NCBI GenBank assembly: GCA_945861465.1
Contig: CAMAVB010000001.1
Span: forward strand, 1 to 64,000
Origin: Candidatus Kuenenia stuttgartensis
GTDB taxonomy: Bacteria; Planctomycetota; Planctomycetia; Planctomycetales; Planctomycetaceae
Reading direction: 5' to 3'
DNA: 64,000 nucleotides
The notes below the pieces were generated by a model. That model was given only the letters and a program-made list of their open reading frames with translations. It was not told where the DNA came from and ran no database searches. Every line of letters begins with the position of its first letter. The stretch's first letter is position 1. A program made the translations under genes and the position numbers. Of this stretch, positions 22,201 through 27,936 are shown piece after piece.

Positions 22201-22449
22201 ACAATTGACCTGAAACCGAACGACTGGAACCGCGTCAAGCTGACATTGAAAGGCGACCAGCTGACCATCTCAGTCAATGGTATCGACGTGGCGACACATA
22301 CAGTCACTGAACGAGCTAACGAACGCTTCTTCGGACTGTTTCGATATTCCAACAAGACACAGTGCCGAGTGCGGAACCTTGTCTATCGAGGCAACTGGCC
22401 AAAGACACTGCCGACAGAGGACGCACAGGAATTGGCGACTGGCAAATAG
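10240..22449 (+). CDS. Giant secreted TPR protein with duplicated DUF1583-like C-terminal units
   Basis: 4069 residues. The ATG at 10240 has GGAG seven bases before it; a TTG just ahead is less likely. A signal peptide (about 1-35) is followed by many TPR-type helical repeats with A..A...P motifs (about 40-2300), giving a periplasmic or surface scaffold that binds unknown partners. Residues about 2304-2510 look foreign: they are the translation of dispersed palindromes (see separate entry). Helical repeats resume at ISQFRLAM. The C-terminus holds two related beta-sandwich-like units (about 3083-3445 and 3708-4062), each with a LxSFxI/NHITIQ-type strand set, VPWIVLATEG or SPWVVLQSH, a W-rich middle and a final VRNVTLSGTWP or VRNLVYRGNWP. 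This resembles the planctomycete DUF1581/DUF1583 group. Function is unknown. It faces away from the MoxR cluster and stands alone. Confidence 0.85.
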   Translation: MIAVRFSCGWSRYFLAAVFSVIAICNMTGPLRAIADEPSEEVAEQIKAAQRFLSVLEKSPRRGTALDRVYGHHVEFGTLDKFIAGLKEKTTANPKDGTSWTLLGLIEAQRGQDGNAVDAFRQAETHRPNDPLTSYYLAQSLLRIGQNEEAIAAFERAIERKPQRNDLLEIFQQLGRVHQRAQRTEDAMKVWQRLESLFPDDPRVLEQIAVTLAEEGDAAEALSRYERLAKLVKDDYRRTMCLIEVAELKIKSAQKENGIADLEKVMAELDPDSWIYKDVRRRIDDVFLRSGDQDSLVKYYQKWLGTHPEDVEGMARLARFLAQSARVPEATQWMEKALKLAPSRSDLRKSFIDQLVDDQRIPEAIKQYEQLVAAAPTNSDFLRDWGKLVLKDKSQDLEVRRKAAFRIWNQIVSNRPDDAITVAQVADLFRQANLIDEAQTLYEKAVKLAPADPQYREYLGEFYHIQKKTDDALKTWASIAEGTQRTAENVARLAEVYNSFGYLDQAVKEIGDACKLAPKEFVLQMRAAEYLMRATKYDEALTFIDAAQLLAASDDERDSLIRQRIEIYQSSQKLEEEIARLETSVKANAAATPADWTVLARYYEANRQWSDATEAVEKGLSIDPKSVPTLNAAARISESSGNFGQAAEYSRRLAESDRRAKGDHLMNVARLEAQMGRSEQALAAANELIVSAPGNTDNYEFLAQMCFRLGKSDEGLEALRKAVRINPNEPHLIMALAAALADQLRTDEAIEVYWRAFDKSETVEDKTNLTQKLVPLYEQINQLEKLIERFERDRREEEKRREMTICLAQAWQTSGDFGTARTELEQLLGEDSRDTNLLQQLAKLCEASGDLEAAIGYQRQLIAIAPGHETEFPLVAMLQTHSDRDEAMEILVKLTAREEDPARLLKSIDSLLNQGAYEAVISITEPLLSQQREDWELLYREGVAWAKLEKKDEARSRFERILALTIPHDTYGLFATDEFKRAQAKAKSENLKGNQTQGPQKRSPLQLVNNSSQVQAATGLISEDYYGGSSSRPQTWTPREYGVARMASFAWLMRFEDDAASENQVATAAPGATPDSKVAAPAPEANAKTVITSIAEKAQAEGASRNAIYDWLYAARLKGDQATTFQIARDLAETGGQEEQQFFLTSLRTRHVTTTPNRSSQDDPNAGKTPLSEEDLALMLKCVDDLSKDADKKGNESAAVMGGQIVYDSDGNGYILVGGSYVMIGAMAGGKQFTMQIIEELKLAKRDAEAEARLNELYSSAKSAAELSGAMSVMLQQEELEQLPEFFQRWQVAAREEIAKPAPLGSKASQQARPILAGMSNTLMQWIGRLGPDEENAQILSILDQVLDIATIEGKQRQIALAAQAAKARRSSTATASQNQVSMSWIYGKENQYIQVTWPSKNLDSSVARLLRDVHEVLKRNDVLPDLITRLKDRAKAASPEDVQFANLYLATELWWADEQDEAVEILVQLGEAQKNDPNARFELAELRSQRGDIEDALEIVDSVVARDQQLLQRRELMALTLAERLGDNERARTAAERLFGLRLDSATQLSLVDGMRRLGMTDMADAVIARTERQSSNQPPALASLMMLYQSQGKADRAKQLAHMLLRKTVSPMTTMANATRNPNRYGTSTDSSRTQALTVLQQTGELKTLVAQLESQLERSPESPKLYEQLIEFYGITGQKDKVGPLLEKAIASRPEAFALRLQLAKHWQQTGKISEACDQYLTLMQQKPDWIFEDFYQIRSLFQAAKRSGDVAAALKSMNLKKISQPFYLVDFVSELLNDESNEKIALEILENVVEAFPSYRTNLISQVRNPKLWQSESFFELGKKMVLPTEADLKSDPWTGLKLSSYSSGGTVNSNFDSLLQGLGKSPRIDDLRKSIEGMVETHPDWYAGPAMLALIDLKQGKKVEGRQRLEALMAREEVMKSIPYDSGWLIAQELDEFQETRELALSLFEKAMNGERGMDQFEYSPGPRLIKSYIANGRREDARALLMKSTQNVRMNTSQPDYAAYQRASNSMTAANHFLEMKYTVDAVKIYQNMLNDEADLKLAGTWNGNADYYVTQAKAGLSKAMAALDSSQAAVAVEQLLTVESAASDATSGGSRPSLDLMIRVPTSIASSAATPESIDSGLVRLLVTLARDEKVRTAIDSRLETLQKQHPTDLSVAIVLAAFRGQILDTRFADSVQTLAKLVSEQPLEDIAEGRRPNSRQRKVAAMSVPLWIVAREAFKNESLRPQAAELAERSIAAARRQTGLQSVSSILLEWSQTLLANGQKDEAEAKLTELLRISTERPKRKAKDAEKPVGAIRRVGPASIASAGPPLVGHNPRDSRDRDSVPEGRQDVATGASPWYAMMERRKSRRDDRNCDWGVSCRPFRTENHLCFPNHGLTPVATTCRHIRGSNAGSVRPAMPFINPVFWREKSFTALPNGATLNLRTWSTFLTCSARWNRAPLISVSALSAAPSERGTNLPHEPRALPWAVIGLARWAGNDILRTAFFATTTLLQPPEVAQRAVPTPKISPPDEVGPPLTISQFRLAMTVADTAAKNGMANLSRNAVREAMAGGSPVPDPTITPVATNGRVMRSSGVPVPTGTGQFDAELVASLQGVVTQWTGDEYPADEVYQILKPLVFPSSRPNDIMLFPDNTKLRNAKSMSLGATLVGWAKRADRIADLKTQIEARKANPSAIVPALVLLTQADLAVSEENAAAEHLKELAESLQKAPNPAMYQLACHAALPAADRKVLESAAYAILKAAVQIPWTTPDRNSGEIATATGKLDEMVNHYLAKSGDLDGVRKYFEAQQAASQVDAARYGGDYGLYKQWSDLGRFATESARNNVPSIAADFLGRTADFDAKQYSPPDVAFPLIIVANDFAKLPPKERYEAWRTWTMPTENRRTVRCLAHWIQDSHIPDIFVPADAPVRQTQFDSVVCNLTELIDAARETGALAELSQLAKQAYDEKLPNADFLWMLTQMETLDRDAFEPVFRQFFDSMPERRKDRQNRTAFPDFLVLRESLRSDKLNEIAVSYGKQKLRKPFEDTNGSAFVPYIETEFADRLAKNFGSKLESKFHTQLANWVPQVVLSSAAVNAEQFWLGHDNLISHYSGSSRDTLYLKWPLVGNFEFHVDCLEKYWGECDAGYGGVIVNSNTWGASGGVFNFTGEDSIDRPTGMKRGVPSFNHITIQAHDGMMRYLNNGNLIYEEKLTGTVPWIVLATEGSKMSVFRNPRLAGTPEVPHEVALIGDQSMPGWGCSGFPGSMPSPRILAEKVTDENSSAFYRQRDAATEPLWSVKSGVMTGRANPLSDRDEQSSLFYCRPLLNDETFSYEFFRDADRIVAHPSIGRLAFMIEPDGVKTHWLASGVFDNEFRRISNDNSLVESEFQRGSKTLPLKEADWNQVTMARRDNTIEITLNGELIFARPLPEMKDFRPGFFRYFPQEARVRNVTLSGTWPNGSVEELNSHLLDLTEPLGPADRRLINSILPEPLGELLVPELLAKAKALPAVDGYALLKDWVLVSNDVNLIRLGWNSTPIGPEADAANRTSSDLQSPALELVRLATALNRIEELSKDVEAIVTVNDVDKRNKQALKALLAMQGMDPEETRTALTVVQTTLATGLPQTLTPQQRAAELLVAWEAMNHPESLSSAGEIATKLRDNERDEKLRSNDDRFHKVAHGLIGRLDLMSRKALAAGDSANDAGKSTAAKLKQWASVPYVKPDHRFRGQHASHWSFTPGEVKHHPAETWTQLFFQSPLRGKFEILVDRSTYGYQEVAVTWGMHSAEPRHDLKAVKVIKLMHASNDIEQRVTLPAWEPMASFRIVVDGSKITTFTNGVPIHEQTLEGSPSPWVVLQSHNPTDEATIRNLRIVGTPEIPDQIDLIDMSGWACWRADTFGEWHSTASDDAANAAPWQKVGDEIVGKLKTGAAGPTESLLLYQRPMLEDGEIEFETFYVPGEQEIHPAVGKTAILLQPDGAKLHTLTEAQYETRDLAPDNASPLAGAAATIDLKPNDWNRVKLTLKGDQLTISVNGIDVATHTVTERANERFFGLFRYSNKTQCRVRNLVYRGNWPKTLPTEDAQELATGK
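17150..17760. repeat. Cluster of dispersed palindromes inserted in frame in the giant TPR gene
   Basis: About 610 bp unlike the flanking coding sequence. In order: a half GTAGGGTGGGAC element (17152-17200), GTCCCGGAGGGACGACA and CCCGAAGGGACGACA pieces with facing TGTCGTCC, CCACGGGCGCGAGCCCGTGG and CCACGGGCTCACGCCCGTGG palindromes about 140 bp apart, the double palindrome of 7533-7602 (17532-17602), and CCAGGGCGTTGCCCTGG. There is no stop in the gene frame and the frame is the same on both sides. Exact edges are estimates. Confidence 0.8.
17532..17602. repeat. Double palindrome GAGCACG/CGTGCTC, copy 2
   Basis: Close copy of 7533-7602, including the ATTTCTGTCTCAG tail. One stem has changed in both arms (GAGCACG...CGTGCTC instead of GGGCACG...CGTGCCC), which keeps it paired. 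Confidence 0.85.
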
Positions 22450-22730
22450 CGGATGCACTTTATACCTCACACGGTTGGCATTGACTCGTTTAACCGCGTG
22501 CCCAGCGGGCCGCGATTGTTCTATTTGAAATTTCGTATTTGAAATTTGAAATACAAAGCGCGGGGCGTTGCCCACGCGGTCAAACGATTGTGCCATCGTC
22601 AACCGCGTGAGTTACAACAGCACGTCGCAGCACTTCACGGGCACGCTCGGTATCGCTTGTTCACGGGGTATAGAACCGTTAAACTTGCGCCGCCTGTCAT
22701 CGACCTCATTTCCTGATCAGGAGCGTCCAC
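22450..22730. other. Intergenic gap with long repeat
   Basis: Mostly filled by the repeat at 22471-22602. The last 20 bp carry AGGAG ahead of the dioxygenase gene. No other feature seen. Confidence 0.6.
22471..22602. repeat. AACCGCGTGCCCAGCGGGC element, copy 1
   Basis: CGGTTGGCATTGACTCGTTT, AACCGCGTGCCCAGCGGGCC, tandem GAAATTTGAAATAC pieces, then GCGCGGGGCGTTGCCCACGC and GGTCAAACGA. The ends are inverted (CGTTTAACCGCGTG and CACGCGGTCAAACG). A near-identical copy is at 53824-53945. Confidence 0.85.
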
Positions 22731-23444
22731 ATGATCTCTCGTCGTCTTTTTTTTCAGCATGCTTCATTGCTGGCTGCATTACCTTCCGCTTCGTTGTTGC
22801 TGGCTGCGGACTTGAGCAAAACACCGAAGACGACTGAAGGGCCGTTTTATCCTGACAAATTACCGCTCGATACCGATAACGATCTCCTGGTGATCACTGA
22901 CAGCATCACTTCGGCAGTTGGCGAAATCTCGCATGTCACAGGGCGAGTGCTGGGGGTCGATGGAGCTCCCATCCGGAATTGCCTGGTCGAAATCTGGCAA
23001 TGCGACAAACATGGAGCCTATCTGCATTCCGGAACATCAAATGCTGAGAACCGCGACCGAAACTTCCAGGGATATGGCCGCTTTCTGACGGACACTGCAG
23101 GCAGATACTACTTCCGGACAATCAAACCTGTGCCCTACCCAGGCCGCACGCCTCACATTCACTTTGCCGTGTCGCGCGGTCGTGAGCGGTTGCTGACGAC
23201 GCAGTTGTTCGTGAAGGGAGACGCAGGAAACGATGGTGACGGAATCTATCAGGCTCTCGGTGACGGCAAAGATGCGGTAACCGCTGAATTCGCGCCCATG
23301 CCGGAATCCAATATCGGGGAACTGACAGCGCAATTCGAAATTGTCGTGGGCCTGACACCGGAAGAACCAAATAAGGGTGGTCCGGGTGGCAATCGCCCCG
23401 CGCGACCTCCCGGACGCGGGCGACCAGCCGGACCGCCTCGATGA
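22731..23444 (+). CDS. Secreted intradiol ring-cleavage dioxygenase-like protein
   Basis: 237 residues with a signal-type N-terminus (RRLFFQHASLLAALPSASLLLAA), so probably exported. The rest matches the catalytic domain of protocatechuate 3,4-dioxygenase-type enzymes, which open catechol-like rings between the hydroxyls using Fe(III). All four expected iron ligands are visible: Tyr in DKHGAYLH (about 104), Tyr in GRYYFRT (about 126) and the two His of PHIHF (about 140 and 142). TEGPFYP near the mature start is also typical. The C-terminus is an unusual Pro/Gly/Arg-rich tail (PARPPGRGRPAGPPR). AGGAG seven bases before the ATG supports the start. Exported intradiol-like proteins are common in planctomycetes; the substrate is unknown and no aromatic-degradation genes are nearby. 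Confidence 0.88.
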   Translation: MISRRLFFQHASLLAALPSASLLLAADLSKTPKTTEGPFYPDKLPLDTDNDLLVITDSITSAVGEISHVTGRVLGVDGAPIRNCLVEIWQCDKHGAYLHSGTSNAENRDRNFQGYGRFLTDTAGRYYFRTIKPVPYPGRTPHIHFAVSRGRERLLTTQLFVKGDAGNDGDGIYQALGDGKDAVTAEFAPMPESNIGELTAQFEIVVGLTPEEPNKGGPGGNRPARPPGRGRPAGPPR

Positions 23445-23472
23445 TATTCTCCATCGTGTATCCGAAATTCAA

Positions 23473-23536
23473 CGGCAGGAAAATGGTGGGCAGGAAAATT
23501 AGAACGACAGCAGCAACTTGGTTCGTTTTTCTGCTG
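23473..23536. repeat. GGCAGGAAAAT-unit repeat, copy 2
   Basis: GGCAGGAAAATGGTGGGCAGG plus AAAAT, followed by TTTTTCTGC inverted. It is a diverged relative of 519-602, between the dioxygenase and DUF4160 genes. Confidence 0.6.
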
Positions 23537-23599
23537 AACCAGGATTCAGGCAGGTCGTGCGGCGTTGCAGAATAATGGATATGACCATAGCATAAAGAA

Positions 23600-23836
23600 A
23601 TGCCAACAGTTTTTCGAACCGGCCCATACCGATTCTTCTTCTATGCCGGAGATCGAGACGAGCCACCGCATGTGCATGTTGAACGCCAAAACTTTGAGGC
23701 GAAATTCTGGATTGACCCTGTCAGGTTCGCGAGAAGTCATGGTTTCTCGCCGAACGAAGTCAACAGGATCGAAGAACTGATAATCGAACATCAACACAAG
23801 TTACAGGCGAGCTGGGATGAATTCTTCAACGGTTGA
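23600..23836 (+). CDS. DUF4160 family protein
   Basis: 78 residues, full length for the family. It shows the hallmark start PTVFRTGPYRFFFYAGDRDEP, then PHVHVER, FWIDPVR and a C-terminal helix (NEVNRIEELIIEHQHKL) ending WDEFFNG. It overlaps the next gene by 20 bp, and the DUF4160/DUF2442 order is the one normally seen. Such pairs look like toxin-antitoxin modules from size, mobility and overlap, but their activity is not established, and which partner would be toxic is unknown. No clear ribosome site is visible before the ATG. Confidence 0.88.
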   Translation: MPTVFRTGPYRFFFYAGDRDEPPHVHVERQNFEAKFWIDPVRFARSHGFSPNEVNRIEELIIEHQHKLQASWDEFFNG

Positions 23837-24131
23837 AACTCAATTCCCGCAGGCCACAGACGCAAACGTCAGCGACGATGTTCTGGCTGTCAATTTGTCC
23901 GATGGGCGAATGATTTCGGTTCCGATTGCGTGGTATCCTCGCCTCTCGCATGGAACATCTGTGGAGCGAAGCCATTGGCGGCTGATCGGCAATGGACGCG
24001 GAATTCATTGGCCGGATCTCGACGAAGACATCAGCGTGGCGAATCTGCTTGCCGGTCAGACATCGGGTGAAAGTCAAACGTCGTTCAAACGCTGGCTGGA
24101 ACAAAGGTCGATTCCGCAGATTGATCGGTGA
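23817..24131 (+). CDS. DUF2442 family protein
   Basis: 104 residues. DUF2442 features: VSDDVLAVNLSDGRMISVPIAWYPRL in the first half, then W.LIGNGRGIHWPDLDEDISVANLL, which is the family core. Partner of the overlapping DUF4160 gene upstream. The C-terminal tail (SFKRWLEQRSIPQ) is typical in length. I infer a two-gene TA-like module. The region after its stop (24132-24337) has an open frame in another phase, but no convincing gene. Confidence 0.85.
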   Translation: MNSSTVETQFPQATDANVSDDVLAVNLSDGRMISVPIAWYPRLSHGTSVERSHWRLIGNGRGIHWPDLDEDISVANLLAGQTSGESQTSFKRWLEQRSIPQIDR

Positions 24132-24337
24132 GCATTTGGACATTCATGTCCGATGTTTCATCATGCATCCGAAAGCGAATCGCTGGAAAGTGGTTGGCAT
24201 GCATGAATTCTTCATGGACAATGCGGTTGCACTTCACAATGCGTACGAACAGCGTTATTCTCGTGTCCGCAGAATGACAGCATATTGGTTTCCCGACTAC
24301 GATCAGTGCTGCCACGCAGTTGACAGAGACTCAGATT

Positions 24338-25969
24338 ATGCAAAACGATACTTCGAAGGCATTGGTTCCAGTTCTTAGTCGGATTCCAATGGCTTGCCTG
24401 ATGCTCTTTGTCACGTTTCTGGCAGGTGCTGGGTATCCCTCTGCGCCGCCAGAGGAATTACCACTCGTCCGTGTGATGACGAAGTCCGGTTCGCTGGTTG
24501 GCGAACTGCAGAATGAAGACGCGAAGTCGGTGCAGATATTCGACTTTCAGTCCAATCGCAGCGTGTCCCTCGACAAAACTTCGGTGACCCGGATTGAGAA
24601 TCCGATTACGCTGGATAACGCTGCGGGTTACGTCGGACTTCCGGCAGTGATGGGAAGAAAAATCAGTCTTCTGTCAGAGCGTCAGGCTCCTGCCGGCAAG
24701 ATCGCCAAGGTCAGTCCGCAGGTCGTATATCTCACGCTGGGAGAGTCCAGTGGTGTGGCGGTCGGACAGAAGGTATCCGTATTTCGCGGCGAAGGGGATA
24801 TCGTTGATCCTGATACCGGGGAAGTGCTTGCCAGTGAACGAGCCAGGATTGCGGAGCTTGAAATATCGGAAGTCAATCAGAAAGTCTCCAAGGCCCGACT
24901 CATCGGCGACCTTGAGATCAAACTGGAAGTCGGTGACGAGGTCGAACCGCAGGGGGGCAAAATCATTGTCGCGGTCTGTCCGCTTTCCAATGATGATGGC
25001 TCAGCCAATCCGACTGGCAACAGCCTTGCAGAGGAACTTGTCAGCGCGCTCGTGCAGAGAAACGTGAGCGTGGTCGAACGGAGTGCGCTGGACATGGTGT
25101 TGTCTGAGTTGCTTGCACAAAACACGATTCTGTTCGACCAGAAATCCGCACAGCAACTGGGGAAACTGACCGGCGCGAGCATGGTGCTGACCGGGAAGAT
25201 CATCCAGGAAAAGAGTGCGGGCAAGGCCCATCTGCGACTCATTGATGTAAAAACAGGCGAAATCCTGCTTGCAGTATCCGCTCCGGTGAAATTCACAGCG
25301 CGATCCTCTGCATTGAACTCGTCCACAGGATCAAGACCCGGCACGCCAAGGTCTTCGTCCAAAAAAGAGGAGGTGCCGAAACCAAGTGGCGAACTCGAGT
25401 ACCTCGGCAAGTCGAAATCACTCCCAAAGTACCTGACGACAACGGCGACTTTGGAACGCACTCCGGAAGACGGAATCCGATTTCTGGGCTTCCCGAAACA
25501 CTACGCCTATGAAGCCGGCATCATCGTCACGCGCGAGCGGAATTTCCTCGATCGCAATTTCATCTTTGAGGTTCTGGTGACGTTTGGTCCAAACGACGGC
25601 ATTGCGCATATCGGAATTGGCGCTGGAAGGCAGGATGGTTCCGCGAACAGGCGAGCTGAATCCGTTTTCATTGTAGTTTGTGCGCCGCACCACTGTGACG
25701 GAGAAGTCCAATTGGAAGGTGGGAAGTCCGGCATGGTCAGGTTAGGGAAAGTTCTCCAGACAGGCGTTCATCTTGTGCGAATGACGAAGGAGGGTGACTC
25801 CTTGACATTTGAGGTGGACCCTGAAAATGACGGGCCAACGGATGACGACATTGAGACCGTCATTCCAGACCTGCGCGAGTATGCGCCTTACCTGAATTCG
25901 AAAAACAGCACTCTGTTCCTCGGTGGCACTGGCACGCTTGTGGCCACGCGACTAAAGATTCTTCCGTGA
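24338..25969 (+). CDS. Secreted CsgG-domain protein with C-terminal beta-sandwich
   Basis: 543 residues from the ATG at 24338 (a TTG 18 bp upstream is possible). A hydrophobic signal segment (IPMACLMLFVTFLAGAG) is followed by a small beta-rich part, then an SH3-like stretch with VGQKVSVFRGEGDI and VGDEVEPQG (about 145-205) that resembles the FlgT C-terminal fold. A CsgG/FlgO-type domain follows (about 210-330): IIVAVCPLS, LAEELVSALVQRNVSVVERS, LGKLTGASMVLTGKI. The C-terminal 190 residues look like a jelly-roll or concanavalin-like sandwich. No lipobox is visible, so unlike CsgG it may not be a lipoprotein. It is probably an envelope or secreted factor; no curli genes are nearby. Confidence 0.75.
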   Translation: MQNDTSKALVPVLSRIPMACLMLFVTFLAGAGYPSAPPEELPLVRVMTKSGSLVGELQNEDAKSVQIFDFQSNRSVSLDKTSVTRIENPITLDNAAGYVGLPAVMGRKISLLSERQAPAGKIAKVSPQVVYLTLGESSGVAVGQKVSVFRGEGDIVDPDTGEVLASERARIAELEISEVNQKVSKARLIGDLEIKLEVGDEVEPQGGKIIVAVCPLSNDDGSANPTGNSLAEELVSALVQRNVSVVERSALDMVLSELLAQNTILFDQKSAQQLGKLTGASMVLTGKIIQEKSAGKAHLRLIDVKTGEILLAVSAPVKFTARSSALNSSTGSRPGTPRSSSKKEEVPKPSGELEYLGKSKSLPKYLTTTATLERTPEDGIRFLGFPKHYAYEAGIIVTRERNFLDRNFIFEVLVTFGPNDGIAHIGIGAGRQDGSANRRAESVFIVVCAPHHCDGEVQLEGGKSGMVRLGKVLQTGVHLVRMTKEGDSLTFEVDPENDGPTDDDIETVIPDLREYAPYLNSKNSTLFLGGTGTLVATRLKILP

Positions 25970-26006
25970 AGTTTGTTTACCAAACGGGCATTTTCATTAT
26001 TCGGGC

Positions 26007-26152
26007 GTTCTGCTCTGTCGAGCCAACGAATTGCCTTTGAATCTGTAGGCCGGACCAAGCGCAGCCCCGTTCCGGCAGATCGGCCAATTGCCGGAACGGC
26101 GCTCCGCTTGGTCCGGCCTACTCCAAAATCAAGTCTTGACAGAGCACGAACC
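26007..26152. repeat. Nested palindrome TAGGCCGGACCAAGCG with outer arms
   Basis: The inner element (26046-26121) has arms GTAGGCCGGACCAAGCG and CGCTTGGTCCGGCCTA and a further inner pair TTCCGGCA/TGCCGGAA. Outer arms GCTCTGTCGAG (from about 26007) and CTTGACAGAGC (to about 26152) are also inverted. It has the form of the GTAGGGTGGGACAAGCG element with changed stem bases. Confidence 0.8.
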
Positions 26153-26175
26153 TGACACGCTGGATTTGTCGGTGG

Positions 26176-27624
26176 CTACGAGAGGATGTCCGTTGCGACG
26201 TTGCCATAGACATCAGTGAGGCGGAAGTCGCGACCGCCGTAGCGGAACGTCAGGCGTTCGTGATCCAGTCCCAGCAGGTGCAGAACCGTGGCGTGCCAGT
26301 CGTGGATGTGCATTGGGTTTTCGACCGCCTCGTAACCGAATTCGTCGGTGGCTCCGTAGGTCATACCTCGCCGGACGCCGCCGCCAGCCATCCAGATCGT
26401 GTAACCCTTGTTGTTATGGTCGCGGCCATTGCCGCTCTGAGCATACGGCGTGCGTCCGAACTCGCCGGCCCAGATGACGAGCGTGTCGTCGAGCAGGCCA
26501 CGTTGCTTCAAATCGGCGAGCAGCGCGGCAATCGGCCGGTCGGTGGCCGCACAGCTCTTCGTCAATTCCTCTTTGAGAATGAAATGGTGGTCCCATCCGA
26601 CGGGAGCTGTGATTTCAATAAACCGCACTCCCGCTTCCGCCAGTCGTCGAGCCATGATGCATTGCCGGCCGAATCGATCCGTCGGCAGACCAGCACCGAC
26701 GCCATACATCTTGAGGATCGACTCGGGCTCGGATCGCATGTCGAGCACGTCAGGAACTTCATCCTGCATCCGAAAGGCGAGTTCAAACGATGCAATCGCG
26801 CCTTCGATCTCTGGATGATAAATGTCGCGATCCAGTTTGTGACGATTCAGGTTTCGCACAAGGTCGAACTGCGTTCGTTGCAGATCGCGGGAGATGTGGG
26901 TGTTTTCGATGTTCTTCAACGGTGGCCCAGGCTCCTGGTCTTTGCCTAACAACGCCGCGTAAAATCCTGGAATCTGATTGCCGCCGACTTTCGTGCCCTG
27001 GCAGATGGCTGGCAGAAAACCGCTGCCATAATTTCGAGCGCCGCCATTGTCCGACGGAGGATTCACTGTGATGAAGCCAGGCAGATTCGCGTTTTCGCTG
27101 CCCAGACCGTACAGCGTCCAGGCCCCGACCGATGGCCGCACAAATTGAAAACTGCCGGAGTGCATTTGCATGAAGGCCTGCGAATGATTCGGCAGATCGG
27201 TGTGCATGCTGTTGATGACGCACAGGTCATCGACCTGTCTGGCCAACTCAGGGAAGACTTCTGAAATCCACAGCCCCGCCTCACCGTGTTGCGCGAACTT
27301 GAACGGCGAGCCCAATAGCCTGGCTCCGCCTCGTTCACGTCCAATGGTCGAGGCAGCGCCCGATTGACGGTTCAGCACGGGCTTGTGGTCGAATAAATCG
27401 ACATGCGACGGGCCTCCATTCATGCACAGGAAAATCACGCGCTTGGCTCGCGCGGGAAAGTGCGTGGCTCTGGCATCCAGCCCGCCGCCGCGAGCTTGTG
27501 TGGCCGCTTCCTCGTGGGCCAACCCTGCAAACGCAATGTAGCCGAATCCGGAAGCGGACGATTTCAGCGCGTCTCGTCGTGAGTAGAGCGAATTCCAACG
27601 ACCGTCAGGATGTTGAGTTGTCAT
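26176..27624 (-). CDS. DUF1501 secreted protein (sulfatase-like fold)
   Basis: 482 residues. The N-terminus carries a twin-arginine-type signal (SRRDALKSSASGFGYIAFAGLA), so export is probably in folded form. DUF1501 hallmarks: FLCMNGGPSHVDLFDHKP, VGAWTLYGLGSENANLPGF, ITAPVGWDHH, VIWAGEFGRTPYAQ, GRDHNNKGYTIWMAGGGV and a final HLLGLDHERLTFRYGGRDFRLTDV. The start was set at MTTQHPDG because the 30 codons further upstream are repeat-encoded (palindrome 27640-27717). DUF1501 proteins nearly always pair with a DUF1549/DUF1553 cytochrome-type protein in planctomycetes; here that gene is directly upstream on the same strand, 618 bp away across repeats. Enzymatic role unproven. Confidence 0.9.
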   Translation of the reverse strand: MTTQHPDGRWNSLYSRRDALKSSASGFGYIAFAGLAHEEAATQARGGGLDARATHFPARAKRVIFLCMNGGPSHVDLFDHKPVLNRQSGAASTIGRERGGARLLGSPFKFAQHGEAGLWISEVFPELARQVDDLCVINSMHTDLPNHSQAFMQMHSGSFQFVRPSVGAWTLYGLGSENANLPGFITVNPPSDNGGARNYGSGFLPAICQGTKVGGNQIPGFYAALLGKDQEPGPPLKNIENTHISRDLQRTQFDLVRNLNRHKLDRDIYHPEIEGAIASFELAFRMQDEVPDVLDMRSEPESILKMYGVGAGLPTDRFGRQCIMARRLAEAGVRFIEITAPVGWDHHFILKEELTKSCAATDRPIAALLADLKQRGLLDDTLVIWAGEFGRTPYAQSGNGRDHNNKGYTIWMAGGGVRRGMTYGATDEFGYEAVENPMHIHDWHATVLHLLGLDHERLTFRYGGRDFRLTDVYGNVATDILS

Positions 27625-27639
27625 GAGCGACAGATCCTT

Positions 27640-27717
27640 AACGCGGGCTTTGCCCGCAACCCATAGTTGCCCGTCACTCCGTGGCGGGAAGACTCGCGTC
27701 GGAGACACGAGCAACTA
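27640..27717. repeat. GCTCGTGTCTCCGAC element plus GCGGGC palindrome
   Basis: On the minus strand: GTTGCTCGTGTCTCCGACGC, GAGTCTTCCCGCCACGGAGT, then GGGTTGCGGGCAAAGCCCGC. The first 45 bp recur at 33858-33905, and the last part is the 411-437 palindrome. Confidence 0.8.
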
Positions 27718-27936
27718 TAATGCATGCACAGTGCGCGCATAAAACAGTGTAAGACTCCAGCGAGGCATCGCGGCTTCGCCGCTCGCCTCAGACCAATCGA
27801 TTGTAAATCTCAGTTGAGCGGATCGACATGGTGTCGAATCGCAGTCGCGGCGTTCTGCCCGGAAAGTTTATCGCATTGTGGCCAAATCCGGAGTGTGGGT
27901 TTGCTGAGAACGAGGTAGAAACCAAGCATCGATCGG

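Noticed and set aside
23992-24378. 128-codon plus-strand frame overlapping the DUF2442 gene and the CsgG-type gene
   Set aside because: Its middle (HPKANRWKVVGMHEFF) is free of the neighbours and looks slightly protein-like, but both ends overlap established genes in other frames and no family is recognised.
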